Below are positions 1 through 11,174 of a stretch of DNA of 64,000 bases, piece by piece (the first letter of the stretch is position 1; every line of letters begins with the position of its first letter). The notes beneath the pieces were generated by a model. The model saw nothing but the letters and a program-made list of their open reading frames with translations, made no database searches and was not told where the DNA came from. The position numbers were made by a program, and so were the translations under genes. The stretch is taken from contig CANPZD010000001.1 of NCBI GenBank assembly GCA_947589085.1, positions 1 to 64,000 on the forward strand, read 5' to 3'. Source of the stretch: an uncultured Clostridia bacterium. Its GTDB lineage: Bacteria; Bacillota; Clostridia; Christensenellales; Borkfalkiaceae.

Positions 1-3000
1 GCGGAAGAAGGCGTTCTTGATGGCAACACAGCGGAGTACACCATTGTCAATGATAGTGCGCACCCGTGGGTTTATGAACGCGGTACGAATACTTGGTACA
101 ACAATGCCGATAAATCTAATGGCTTGAAAAAGGTTCTTACCATTCAGATTACTTCGCCGGGTAGCATTGCTTTCAAGTATAAGGCAAATCTCTATACGAG
201 CAACAAACAGGGTGGCACGCAGTACGCATTTAACAATAATGACTTTTACCTTGAATTGACAAAGGGCGGCGCAACAAATACGATTGTCGCGAAACATGGC
301 GAAAAAATGCCAGAATATGAGCAGATCACCATTGAAAACTTAACGGCAGGCGATAAACTTGTTTTTACGCACAAATTAGGGGGGTCCTCGACTTCCGAGG
401 ATGACAGGGTCTATGTGCAAGGGTTAAATAAACCGGCTGGCGACAGCGTCACTATTACGGCGAACATTTCGGGAAACGGCAAAATTACATGCGACGGGAA
501 AGATGAAGCTACTGTAAATAAAACGGTTGTTTCAGGTTCGCCTGTTGTTTTGACGGCGAAACCCGATAGCGGCAATGTGTTCGCCTATTGGATGGATAGC
601 GCAAATACAATCATATCCTATAACGCTACATTGAATTTGTCACCGCTTGCAACGACTTCTTATACGGCGCACTTTGTTGCGGACAATCTCAATCAATTTA
701 CGTCCCATGAGGGTTGGGAACAGACGGATAACGGCTATAAACTTGCAAGTACTTCCGTTGCAAAAAAAATTTCAACGCTCACTTATGAATTTATAGGCGA
801 AAAATATTTTGATTTTTCTATATCGCATAATTTGGAAAAGAGTGGCTACTATACCAACTCTTTTGCAACATATTTGAACGGCGATTCCAGCGCGGACGTT
901 GGCGGTGAATTGCCCTCGTTTAGTCAATATAACAATTTTGATGGGTTCGATTCAGCAAATCCGCAATTTGAGAGCGGTTATATTCATGTCACGGGCGATG
1001 GATATCATCGGCTTGAATTTGTTTATGGCATGTATAAGCCTTCTAGCGGAGACCCATCTTTTCTCCCAACAACCAAAGATTATTTTGAAATCAAGAATTT
1101 TGAAGCTCTCGACGCCGCAAAGGCAACGACAACGATTACTTTGGACTATGAAAAGGAATATGGCACCGTCTACATTGACGGAGCCGCGACCGATCCGGGC
1201 GAAGTAACCGTTCCAAAGGACGTGAAAGTTATGTTCACGGCTTCTATAAATTCGTCCGTCCAATCGAAAATAGATTCCTCGCAACATGTGGCGGTTCGGT
1301 GGGATGGGTTCTATACCCACGAGGAGTCAGTTGAAGTCTCAACTCAAACGGATCCTGCGCAGATTTGGCCAGACCCTTCAAATTGTGGAATGAGTTTTTC
1401 CGAGGAAGGGGCCACCGGTAATAGTGGGTTCAAAATGACCGGGCATTATATCAGTGCAAAGATGCGGGAATATGCCGCTGCGCCGCAGGTCTCTCTGACC
1501 GCACAAATTGACGGTATTATGGGCGATGAAGAGCCACTGACCAATGGGCAACGTTATGAAGTGAAATACGGTTCGGCTGTCAATATCAGTGTGCTTATGA
1601 AGGACTTTGCAGGAATTCAAGCGACCTATCATGTAAAGCTCAATGATGAATTGCAGGAAGGCATTAACATTGCCGAAGATACGGGCAGAAAAATGTTCTT
1701 GCTGAACGATATCACCGCCGATACCAAGGTGACTGTCTACTATTCCGCGGAAGGATATTTCGATTCCGCCGAATTTACGTTTACGATCGCCGTTGTATCC
1801 GGCGCTACGGTAGAAAAAGACTTGTTGATCGACGGAGCAACGGATATTGCCGCCGCAAACGATGAGTTTGTGCCGTGGCAGTTCAGTGCGGATTTGACGG
1901 ATGAGAACGGTACGGCGTTCGTCGCGAGCAATTCCGGGTTATTGGGGTACTATGGAAAAGCTGTGTCGAGCTTGAAATTTACCGTAGACGGCGCAGGAAC
2001 GCTTGAATTTGATTTTAAGATAATCCAAGCTAGTTATTGGTTGATTTACGGAGATAAACCGGTTTCTTTGACGGATAGTGTAATTTCCTTGTACAGCCAA
2101 GGGAAAATTGATGAGAACAACGAAGCCGTATGGCAAATCAAAGACGTCGATAAATCGTGGGAAAGAATTATTGCGCGCGGCTCGACTAGTCAAAAAGGAA
2201 TTTCCGGAAATAACTACATGTATTGGTTCAAGGGCGTAGACTATGACGGCGGGAAAACATATACTTTGCTTGAGGACGGCTGGGCGCATGTCTCTATACC
2301 CGTGGGAGAAGAGGGAACGCAAAAGGATATCTATGTGAGCTATTTCCGCAATTCGGACGGGTATACTTACTCTACTCCTTTCAAGCCCGCTGAATCGTGC
2401 GATTATGCGGCAATTCGCAACGTCGGGTTCTTTAAGGGGAAGACCACCGTCACCTATTCGGCGGAAGGCGGCGGCAACGTTTCCGTCACATCGGGGGGAA
2501 CAAGTATCGATTCCGGAAAGACGGTTGCAAAAGGTAGCCGCGTCACCTTTACGGCGATGGAAACCGAAGGGAAACAATTCTATGGTTGGACAACGGAAGA
2601 CGGCAAATTGATTTCTTCTTCCCAAGAATTTACGACGGCTATGACCGCCGATACCTACACCATCAAAGCCGTATTCGGCACGACAGGACAGTATATTATC
2701 CGTAACGACGGGAAATTCTATGACGATTTGTCACAGGCAGTCAATGCCGCAAAGCAAAAAGATCGGCTCATTGTTCTGAAAGACTTCACCGTGAGCGAAA
2801 CGCTCGAACTGCCCGCGGGCGTCTCACTTGTCCTGCCCGTCAATGAGAGGGGCGACGACTATGAGCTTGGCGTTGCTTCGAATTCCACGTCGCGTGTGCC
2901 TTGGTCGAGCGATGACCTCATTTCTCAGTTTAAGAATTTCACACTTACCGTGGCGACAGGGCAAACGCTCACAATCAAGGGTAGTCTCTTTGTGGGTGCC

Positions 3001-6000
3001 GTCGAGCATCATCCAGATCAATATGCGCAAGGTCTCACCTCGGGCAAATATAATGTGTTGGATATTCAGGGTAGCGTCGTCGTGGACGAGGGCGGACATC
3101 TTGATGTGCGCGGGCTCGTGACGGGCAAGGGCGGCATCACCGTGAAACAGGGCGGCAAGCTCACGCAACCCTTCATGATCACCGACTACAGCGGCGGCAC
3201 CAATACGGAGGCCTCGTTTAACGCGGGCGTCACGCCTTTCAAGATGTATGGCATGGCGAACATCCAATGCACGGGCGGTTACACGATTGAATATGGCGGC
3301 GAACTTTGGGGCCATGCAAGTCTCTTTTTCTGGGGCGGCACTACGACCATTGATACACCCTTCATCACTTGGGCCGGCGCAGAGGGCGATTCCGAAAATG
3401 CACTCCTCATCTTAAAAGACGGCGCAAAGGTCACTTCGATCTATGACGATTCTCATCAAAGAGTAAAAGGGGTAAATAACGCAGAGGACGTCGGCAAGAC
3501 AGCTATGACCGTTACGGGCGGCGCAAAAGCGGGTTATATGCAGTTCCCGCTCGGTATCAATACTTCGGGCGTCTATTTCTCGCTTCCCTATAACTATGAA
3601 CTCATTTTGAAAGCAGATGAGAAGGGTAACGGCACTTACGAACTCGAAAACAACTACAAGCTCATGCCCGGCTCGGTGGTGCGCGTGGAAGAGGGAGCAA
3701 CGCTGAATGTTGTGGGCGACAAGGGACTTCACGTCTATGATAGCTTCTACGGTCCCGACGTCAATAAGCGCAAATACCCCACGGGCGCAGAACTCAAGAC
3801 GGCGGGCTATCAGCCCTATGCGAGCCTCATCGTCAACGGGACTTTGAATATTCAAGACGGCGCGACCTTCCTCGGCACCGTGCAGACGACGGGCACGAAG
3901 GGAAAGATCGTCGTCGGCCAGAACGTAAAACTTACCGATGACACGCTTTTCGACGGCGTTTCGACGGAATACTCCTGCAACTACACGAAGTACACGCTCA
4001 CCGCGCAGGTCTACGACGCCGCACATAAGTGCATGGGCAAGCTCGAAGCGGGCAAGACCTATACTTCCGTTGCGGCAAGCGGCGGGTGGACTTTGCCCGG
4101 CATTGCTTTCCAATACGAGACCAAGACAGGCGCGGGCGCGCACGGCTCCGACCACGAGCTTACAAGCCTCACGACGGACGGAGTAACCCTTACAACAGGC
4201 TCGTGGAAAGTCGAGCATGACAAAGACAACTTCGACTGGAGTCAACTTCTCGAAGGGGAGAATGACTTTAAGGGCGCAAAGTTCAAGGAATTGACCCGTC
4301 AATGCACCGAACTCGGCTGCGATAAGAAAGAGCATAAGTTGCTTCTGAATGCTTCCTCGATCACCCTTTCCGCCGTCTACAAAGGCGCGGAATTCAATCA
4401 GGACGAAGTTCTTAAGATCTTCTGTCAAGCGGTGTTCGGCAGCGATTCCGTTCCCGAAGAATACAGCAGTTATTTCAGCGCGAGCGCGAATCTGACGGCT
4501 ACGCTGAACAATGCAAATACGTATGAAGGAAAAGTTGAAATTTCGCTCGAAGGCGGCCTGTTCGATACGGTCGGTACAACCGAGCACACCTATGACTTCA
4601 CGATCGCAAAGTTCAATGTTGAAAAGCTCGACAAGAGCGCGATCGAGAAAGCGCTCACCGAGAAGAACTTCACCTATAATGGCGAAGCGCAGAAACTCGA
4701 CGACAAGGAGCTTGAAGCGGTTCTCAAGGCGGAAGGCCTTACGGGCACGGTTTCGCATGAGGCGTTTGTATGGGCGAACAACACGAATGCGGGCACGAAC
4801 ACGGCAAGCGTGACGATCACGGGTTCGGGCACCAACTTCGAGGGAACTCTTACCGTCAACTTCTCCATTGCAAAGGCAAAGATCACCATCAAGGTCACGG
4901 ATAAGGAAAAAGACTACGACGGGCAGGCCTATACCGATATCGAGAGCGCGGGCGAAGGCGATTACACCGTCACGGTCGGGCAGATCTATAAGCCCAACGG
5001 GGTGGCGGACTTCACCGTCAAACTCACCGTGCAGGAAGCCGCGAAAGACGCAGCAAGCTACACGGTCACCGCGGCCGCGGTGGGGGCAGGCGCCGAGAAC
5101 TACGAGATTTCGTATGAACAAGGCACCTATACCATTAATACAAAGGCTCTGACCGTGACGATCGGCGAGGTCGAGCAGGTTTACGGCGGAACGCTTTCCG
5201 CACTCACCTTTACGCTTGCGGGCGATGTTTCGGGCGAGACGGAAAGTATCAAACAGGCGATCTCGCTTTCGACGGAAGCCGTCGCATGGTCGAATGTCGG
5301 CACCTATAAGATCACCGCGACATATAAAGCGGGCGAGGGGATTCTCAAGAATTACACCGTGACCGTTTCAAACGAGAACAACAAGGCGTATTCCGTCACG
5401 GCGAAAGAGATCGGCGAAGCGACGTTTACCGTTACGCCGTCCTACACCTACGACGGCAAGGAAAAACAGCCTGTCGTATCCGAGATCACCGTTACCCTTG
5501 ACGGCTATACGAATGATCATGCGGTGACTTTCACCGTGGAAAGCTATCAGGACAACACGAACGCGGGCACGGCAAGTCTTACCGTTAAGGGCACGAACAA
5601 CTTTGCGGGCACCAAGACGGTGAACTTTGAGATCGCAAAACGCTCGATCGAGGGCGCGACCATTGAGAAGATCAACGACGTCGAATACAACGGCAAGGCG
5701 CAGCAACTTAAGCCTTCTTCCGTGACCGTGGCGATCGACGGCGGCACGCTCACACTTCGCGAGACGACGGATTACACGGTGAGCTGGACGGCCGATTGCA
5801 CCAACGTCGGCACCGTCACCGTGACGCTCAAGGCCGCCGAAAACGGCAACTATCAGGGCACGGCGACCGCGACCTATTCGATCAACAAAAAGAAGCTGAC
5901 GATCACGGCGGACGATCAGACGACGCCCGAGGGCGAAGCCGTTCTTTCCGGCAAAGCGCTCACGTGGAAGGTCACGGACGGGCAGTTCTATAATCAGGAC

Positions 6001-8790
6001 GAGACCGAAATCGGCACCCATATCGAAGTTTCGACGGAAGCAGACAGCAAAAAAGCCGGCACCGACTTTGCAATTAAAATCGGTTGGGAATCGGAATACA
6101 GCTGCCAAAACTATGATGTAACGTTCAAGAACGGCACCTATCATATCGTCGACGCGATCTTCAAGAACGTTGCAATCAGCGGACAGACGGTCAAATATAA
6201 CGGAGAAAAACACAATCTCACGGTGACGATCCCCAACGAGGACATCCAGCAGATCGCCACGATCAAGATCACAAAGGACGGCGAGGACTTCGACGGTGCA
6301 ACGGACGCAGGCGTCTATTCGCTTCACGTCAATATCACGGCGCAAGGATATTCCACAAAGTACGATCTTGACGTAACGCTCACGATTGAGAAGATCGCGG
6401 TTACGGTGACATTTGATCCGCAGAGTTCCACCTACGGCGACGACGTCGTGACGGAATTCACCTATCCCATGCCCGCGGGTGTGCTTGAAAAAGACAGGGA
6501 AACGGTGAAAGCGGCGATCAAGCCCCGCACCGACGCGACGAAGAACAGCGGCGTAGACGGAAGCTACAAGATCACGGCGGAAAAACCCGTGCTTGCGAAC
6601 TACGACGTGACGATCGAGGACGGCGTTTACACGATAAAGGCGCGGCCCGTCACCGTCACCGTGAAGAAGCAAACGGTGACTTTCAACCAGGCGCAGCAGT
6701 CCGCTTCGAGCACATACGAGACGGATTGGACCGTTGACAATCTTGCCGAGGGCGACAATGCCTCCGTACTCAAAATCAAACTTACGGCGGCGGGCAAAGA
6801 CGCGAAGGCATACGACATTGCGGCTTCCTATGAGAATACGAATTACACCGTGACGTTCAAGGGCGAGGGCGATCTCGCTGTCGAAGGCAGCACCGTAAAA
6901 GAGGCGTTTGTGATCGGTGCGGCGGCGCTCACCGAGGCCACGCTCACGAGCAGTCACACGTATGACGGAAGCGAGCAGACGCCGACCTTCACCGTGAAGG
7001 CGGGCGCTCTCACCGTGGCCGAGGGCGACTTCGAACTTGCCTATGATGGGGCCGACCGCATGAGCGCGGGCACGGTGCAAGTCACCGTCAAGGCGAAGAG
7101 CGGCAACTATTCGGGCGAGGTCAAGACGAACTTTGAGATCGCGAAAAAGCAGATCAAAGTGACGCTCACGGCGCAGACGGCCGAATATTCGGGCAAGGTT
7201 CCGACGCTCAATCAAAAGGCCTATACCGTCGAAGATGGAGGTCTGTGCTCGCGGAACGGCAAAGAGGACGATCTTCAGATCACCATCACGCTCGTGAACG
7301 GGCAGAAGGACGTCGGCGATTATAATCTCGACGCAGAGGCCGGCAACACGGACTATGAGGTGACTTTCGATAAGAGCGCGAAGTTCAAGGTCACGCCGAA
7401 GGCGATCACCGTCAAGGCGGACGATCTTACGAGCGTCTATGGCGAAAAGGTGAAGGAACTCACCTATACGGCAAACGGCCTTGTGGAGGGCGAAGATCCC
7501 AAGACGGAACTGAAGATCACGTTGCAGGCGAGCAGCACGATCAAGGAAGAGGGCAGCTATACGATCACGGGCAGCGGCAGCGCGAAGAACTACACCTTTA
7601 CCGTGGCAGGCGGGACGTATACGGTGTCGCCGAAACCGATCCGGGTTCAGATCGTGAGCCGTTCCTCGGAGTACGACGGCAAAGAACCGACGGTGACCTC
7701 CGTGCGCGGGACCGACTGGACGGTCGCGGAAGACGCGATCGAGCAGGGCGACGACTTGCAGATCGTGCTCACGAAGGCTTTGGGCGTAGACGTGAAGCAG
7801 GGCGGTTATGCGATCACGGGCAAATACACGAACCACAACTACACCGTGACGTTTGTGGACGGGACGTACACGATTACGGCGCGGCCGGTGACGGTGAAGA
7901 TCGCGGATCAAGAAGCGGTGTACGATTATGCGCATAAGTACGCGTTCAATAACGACGCGTGGACGTACGAAGGCACTCTTGCGGGAAGCGAAACGCGCGC
8001 GGATCTGAAAATCACGCTGAGTACGGAAACGCTCACCGACGCCGGGAGCTATAAGATCACGGGGACGTGCGCCAACGGGAACTATGCGGTGACGTTCACC
8101 GGCTCCTACACGAAGCAAGAGGACGCGGCGAGCGGTCACGCGGGCGTGTACACGGTGAAGCAGAAAGACGTCGGCGACGGGACGGAGGACGCAGCGGTGT
8201 TCCTTTTGGTCGTCGGCGAGGGCGGAAACACGTCGGAAGGCGAGCGCAAGCTGCGTGTGAAGCTGACGGGCGAATCCCTGAGCGTTACGTGCACGGTGAA
8301 AGTGTATGAGGGCACGGCCGAGAAAACGCTGAATTGCAAGATTAATCCCGCGGAGCTGAAAACGCTCGGCGAGCAGACCGTCACGGTGACGATCGAGGAT
8401 CAAAACTACAAGGGCAGCGCGGTCTTTACGGTGGTCGTGACGGACGCCGAAGGATTTACGCCGGAACTCAAAGCGAAGCTGGAGCAGCTGAAAACGCTGG
8501 CGGAAGGAATGGATGCGGAAGCGTTGAAAGCGGAGGATTTCCCGAAGCTGAAAGAGATCAACACGCTTTTATCGGCGTTGAGCGAAGAAGAGCGCGAAGC
8601 GCTGGGCGAATCTTTGGAGCCGTACGACGAGCTGGTAGCGGCATGGCACGAGCTTGCGGATCTTGATGAGATCATCGAGACGGCGGAGGCGATCGGGAAC
8701 GCGCCGATCCGCGGGCTGTATGAGGCCGCGGCGGTGGTGAGCGCGCTTGCCGTGCTTGGATATATCGTAATGAAAGGAGGACTCCTGTAA
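1..8790 (+). CDS. Giant cell-surface repeat protein (InlB-like, beta-helix and MBG domains), 5' partial
   Basis: The frame is open from base 1, so the true start lies upstream; 2929 residues are visible. Reading order: Ig/beta-rich N-terminal part with a 'divergent InlB B-repeat' type domain (about nt 440-690), a long unrecognised beta-rich section, a second such domain ending 'TIKAVF' (about nt 2450-2685), a region rich in short turns typical of a right-handed beta-helix (about nt 2700-3960), then many MBG-type modules of about 80-90 residues (about nt 4610-8200), recognisable by 'YDGK', 'NAGT' and 'F.IAK' motifs. A helical acidic stretch follows (about nt 8450-8690), and one C-terminal membrane segment ends in 'VMKGGLL'. 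No LPXTG motif is visible, so membrane anchoring is likely. The role is probably adhesion or matrix contact (inference from domains). The first about 2.7 kb looks more AT-rich than the rest. Confidence 0.85.
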   Translation, partial: AEEGVLDGNTAEYTIVNDSAHPWVYERGTNTWYNNADKSNGLKKVLTIQITSPGSIAFKYKANLYTSNKQGGTQYAFNNNDFYLELTKGGATNTIVAKHGEKMPEYEQITIENLTAGDKLVFTHKLGGSSTSEDDRVYVQGLNKPAGDSVTITANISGNGKITCDGKDEATVNKTVVSGSPVVLTAKPDSGNVFAYWMDSANTIISYNATLNLSPLATTSYTAHFVADNLNQFTSHEGWEQTDNGYKLASTSVAKKISTLTYEFIGEKYFDFSISHNLEKSGYYTNSFATYLNGDSSADVGGELPSFSQYNNFDGFDSANPQFESGYIHVTGDGYHRLEFVYGMYKPSSGDPSFLPTTKDYFEIKNFEALDAAKATTTITLDYEKEYGTVYIDGAATDPGEVTVPKDVKVMFTASINSSVQSKIDSSQHVAVRWDGFYTHEESVEVSTQTDPAQIWPDPSNCGMSFSEEGATGNSGFKMTGHYISAKMREYAAAPQVSLTAQIDGIMGDEEPLTNGQRYEVKYGSAVNISVLMKDFAGIQATYHVKLNDELQEGINIAEDTGRKMFLLNDITADTKVTVYYSAEGYFDSAEFTFTIAVVSGATVEKDLLIDGATDIAAANDEFVPWQFSADLTDENGTAFVASNSGLLGYYGKAVSSLKFTVDGAGTLEFDFKIIQASYWLIYGDKPVSLTDSVISLYSQGKIDENNEAVWQIKDVDKSWERIIARGSTSQKGISGNNYMYWFKGVDYDGGKTYTLLEDGWAHVSIPVGEEGTQKDIYVSYFRNSDGYTYSTPFKPAESCDYAAIRNVGFFKGKTTVTYSAEGGGNVSVTSGGTSIDSGKTVAKGSRVTFTAMETEGKQFYGWTTEDGKLISSSQEFTTAMTADTYTIKAVFGTTGQYIIRNDGKFYDDLSQAVNAAKQKDRLIVLKDFTVSETLELPAGVSLVLPVNERGDDYELGVASNSTSRVPWSSDDLISQFKNFTLTVATGQTLTIKGSLFVGAVEHHPDQYAQGLTSGKYNVLDIQGSVVVDEGGHLDVRGLVTGKGGITVKQGGKLTQPFMITDYSGGTNTEASFNAGVTPFKMYGMANIQCTGGYTIEYGGELWGHASLFFWGGTTTIDTPFITWAGAEGDSENALLILKDGAKVTSIYDDSHQRVKGVNNAEDVGKTAMTVTGGAKAGYMQFPLGINTSGVYFSLPYNYELILKADEKGNGTYELENNYKLMPGSVVRVEEGATLNVVGDKGLHVYDSFYGPDVNKRKYPTGAELKTAGYQPYASLIVNGTLNIQDGATFLGTVQTTGTKGKIVVGQNVKLTDDTLFDGVSTEYSCNYTKYTLTAQVYDAAHKCMGKLEAGKTYTSVAASGGWTLPGIAFQYETKTGAGAHGSDHELTSLTTDGVTLTTGSWKVEHDKDNFDWSQLLEGENDFKGAKFKELTRQCTELGCDKKEHKLLLNASSITLSAVYKGAEFNQDEVLKIFCQAVFGSDSVPEEYSSYFSASANLTATLNNANTYEGKVEISLEGGLFDTVGTTEHTYDFTIAKFNVEKLDKSAIEKALTEKNFTYNGEAQKLDDKELEAVLKAEGLTGTVSHEAFVWANNTNAGTNTASVTITGSGTNFEGTLTVNFSIAKAKITIKVTDKEKDYDGQAYTDIESAGEGDYTVTVGQIYKPNGVADFTVKLTVQEAAKDAASYTVTAAAVGAGAENYEISYEQGTYTINTKALTVTIGEVEQVYGGTLSALTFTLAGDVSGETESIKQAISLSTEAVAWSNVGTYKITATYKAGEGILKNYTVTVSNENNKAYSVTAKEIGEATFTVTPSYTYDGKEKQPVVSEITVTLDGYTNDHAVTFTVESYQDNTNAGTASLTVKGTNNFAGTKTVNFEIAKRSIEGATIEKINDVEYNGKAQQLKPSSVTVAIDGGTLTLRETTDYTVSWTADCTNVGTVTVTLKAAENGNYQGTATATYSINKKKLTITADDQTTPEGEAVLSGKALTWKVTDGQFYNQDETEIGTHIEVSTEADSKKAGTDFAIKIGWESEYSCQNYDVTFKNGTYHIVDAIFKNVAISGQTVKYNGEKHNLTVTIPNEDIQQIATIKITKDGEDFDGATDAGVYSLHVNITAQGYSTKYDLDVTLTIEKIAVTVTFDPQSSTYGDDVVTEFTYPMPAGVLEKDRETVKAAIKPRTDATKNSGVDGSYKITAEKPVLANYDVTIEDGVYTIKARPVTVTVKKQTVTFNQAQQSASSTYETDWTVDNLAEGDNASVLKIKLTAAGKDAKAYDIAASYENTNYTVTFKGEGDLAVEGSTVKEAFVIGAAALTEATLTSSHTYDGSEQTPTFTVKAGALTVAEGDFELAYDGADRMSAGTVQVTVKAKSGNYSGEVKTNFEIAKKQIKVTLTAQTAEYSGKVPTLNQKAYTVEDGGLCSRNGKEDDLQITITLVNGQKDVGDYNLDAEAGNTDYEVTFDKSAKFKVTPKAITVKADDLTSVYGEKVKELTYTANGLVEGEDPKTELKITLQASSTIKEEGSYTITGSGSAKNYTFTVAGGTYTVSPKPIRVQIVSRSSEYDGKEPTVTSVRGTDWTVAEDAIEQGDDLQIVLTKALGVDVKQGGYAITGKYTNHNYTVTFVDGTYTITARPVTVKIADQEAVYDYAHKYAFNNDAWTYEGTLAGSETRADLKITLSTETLTDAGSYKITGTCANGNYAVTFTGSYTKQEDAASGHAGVYTVKQKDVGDGTEDAAVFLLVVGEGGNTSEGERKLRVKLTGESLSVTCTVKVYEGTAEKTLNCKINPAELKTLGEQTVTVTIEDQNYKGSAVFTVVVTDAEGFTPELKAKLEQLKTLAEGMDAEALKAEDFPKLKEINTLLSALSEEEREALGESLEPYDELVAAWHELADLDEIIETAEAIGNAPIRGLYEAAAVVSALAVLGYIVMKGGLL

Positions 8791-9380
8791 TGAAGAAAGT
8801 ACTGATTGCGCTGATGGCGCTGGGAATGAGTTTGGGGATCCTTGCGGGATGTGCGACGTTGGATCCGGGAAAGGGACCGGGAAAAGATCCGGATAAGACG
8901 CCGCTCGGGATCTTGGAGACGAAGTACGCAAAGGTGACGGAGTCGACGAAGATCACGGAGACGGTGGAGATCAAGAGCGGGGAGCTACTGCAATACAGGA
9001 GCGAAAAGACGTATACGGGCACGGAGAGCGGCTATACGCTGAAAGAGACGACGAAGCGACTGAACGATCTTGACGCGGAAGAGCTGTACACGAAGACGGA
9101 GCTGCCTGTGCGGGAAGTTGCGAAGGCGGAGTTCACGGTGAAGCTGGATCTGGACGAATTGTACTTTTCGGGGGAGCCGGAGATCGAAGGGGACGAAGTG
9201 AAGTTGAGCGTGCTTGACGACAGCGTGGAACGTGTGCTTGGTCTTGCTGGGGAACTGCCCGCGCCGGTACACGGGCTGAAACTTTCGATGAAGACGGATG
9301 AAACGCATGTGCTGGGGATCGGGATCACGTACGCTTCAGGCAGCTCTGCTGTTACGATCACATTGACATTTGCCTACTGA
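8790..9380 (+). CDS. Small lipoprotein of unknown function, coupled to the giant surface protein
   Basis: 196 residues. The start ATG overlaps the upstream TAA (TAATG), with an AAAGGAGG-type ribosome site inside the end of the previous gene, so translation is coupled. The N-terminus has a lipoprotein signal with lipobox 'LAGC' (Cys at about residue 21) and a short Gly/Pro/Lys-rich linker. The remainder is a compact beta-rich domain with many charged residues, and I do not recognise a family. The coupling suggests it works with the giant protein, for example as a membrane-tethered partner or folding aid, but that is inference. It is followed by a strong terminator, so the two genes end one transcription unit. 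Confidence 0.8.
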   Translation: MKKVLIALMALGMSLGILAGCATLDPGKGPGKDPDKTPLGILETKYAKVTESTKITETVEIKSGELLQYRSEKTYTGTESGYTLKETTKRLNDLDAEELYTKTELPVREVAKAEFTVKLDLDELYFSGEPEIEGDEVKLSVLDDSVERVLGLAGELPAPVHGLKLSMKTDETHVLGIGITYASGSSAVTITLTFAY

Positions 9381-9392
9381 AAAAACGCATGG

Positions 9393-9421
9393 AAAACGCC
9401 GGGAAAACTCCCGGCGTTTTT
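9393..9421 (+). terminator. Rho-independent terminator
   Basis: Perfect 12-bp stem 9393-9404 / 9409-9420 with AAAC loop, ending in a T-run. It ends the surface protein-lipoprotein unit. Confidence 0.9.
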
Positions 9422-9461
9422 CTTTCGGAACGGATATAAACAACGCTTATATCAATCATAA

Positions 9462-10907
<1,446 letters not shown>

Positions 10908-10933
10908 TCGGCGTCAAAGAAAGGAGAATTTTT

Positions 10934-10961
10934 ACGCGGCGTATGGTTGCGCCGCGTTTTT
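10934..10961 (+). terminator. Rho-independent terminator after gdhA
   Basis: 8-bp GC-rich stem 10934-10941 / 10950-10957 with an 8-nt loop and a T5 tail. Confidence 0.85.
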
Positions 10962-11106
10962 CTTTATGCCGGGATCGAGCGTGGAGGGGCTGCGGCGGGG
11001 GTTGTCGGAAAAAGTTGATTTTTTCTTAAAAAGCGTATAAATTTTTGAAATCCTGCATGATATGACAAATGATTACAAAATGTGTAAAAATTTTGAAAAA
11101 ACTCCC

Positions 11107-11134
11107 TTGACAACCCTTTGAAATATGATATAAT
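11107..11134 (+). promoter_or_regulatory. Promoter of malQ
   Basis: Consensus TTGACA at 11107-11112 and TATAAT at 11129-11134, spacer 16 bp. The region 10962-11106 before it is AT-rich and holds no gene. Confidence 0.8.
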
Positions 11135-11174
11135 AATTGTTGGTATTCACAAAATAGAAAACGGAGGGAACGAG

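Noticed and set aside
4610..8200. Regularly spaced repeats that might suggest CRISPR
   Set aside because: They are diverged protein repeats of about 240-270 bp in frame, with no short identical direct repeats, spacers or cas genes.
5368..8403. Open frame of 1011 codons on the minus strand
   Set aside because: It lies opposite the MBG-repeat gene, has Arg/Leu/Val-rich composition without any domain, and arises from strong codon bias of the real gene.
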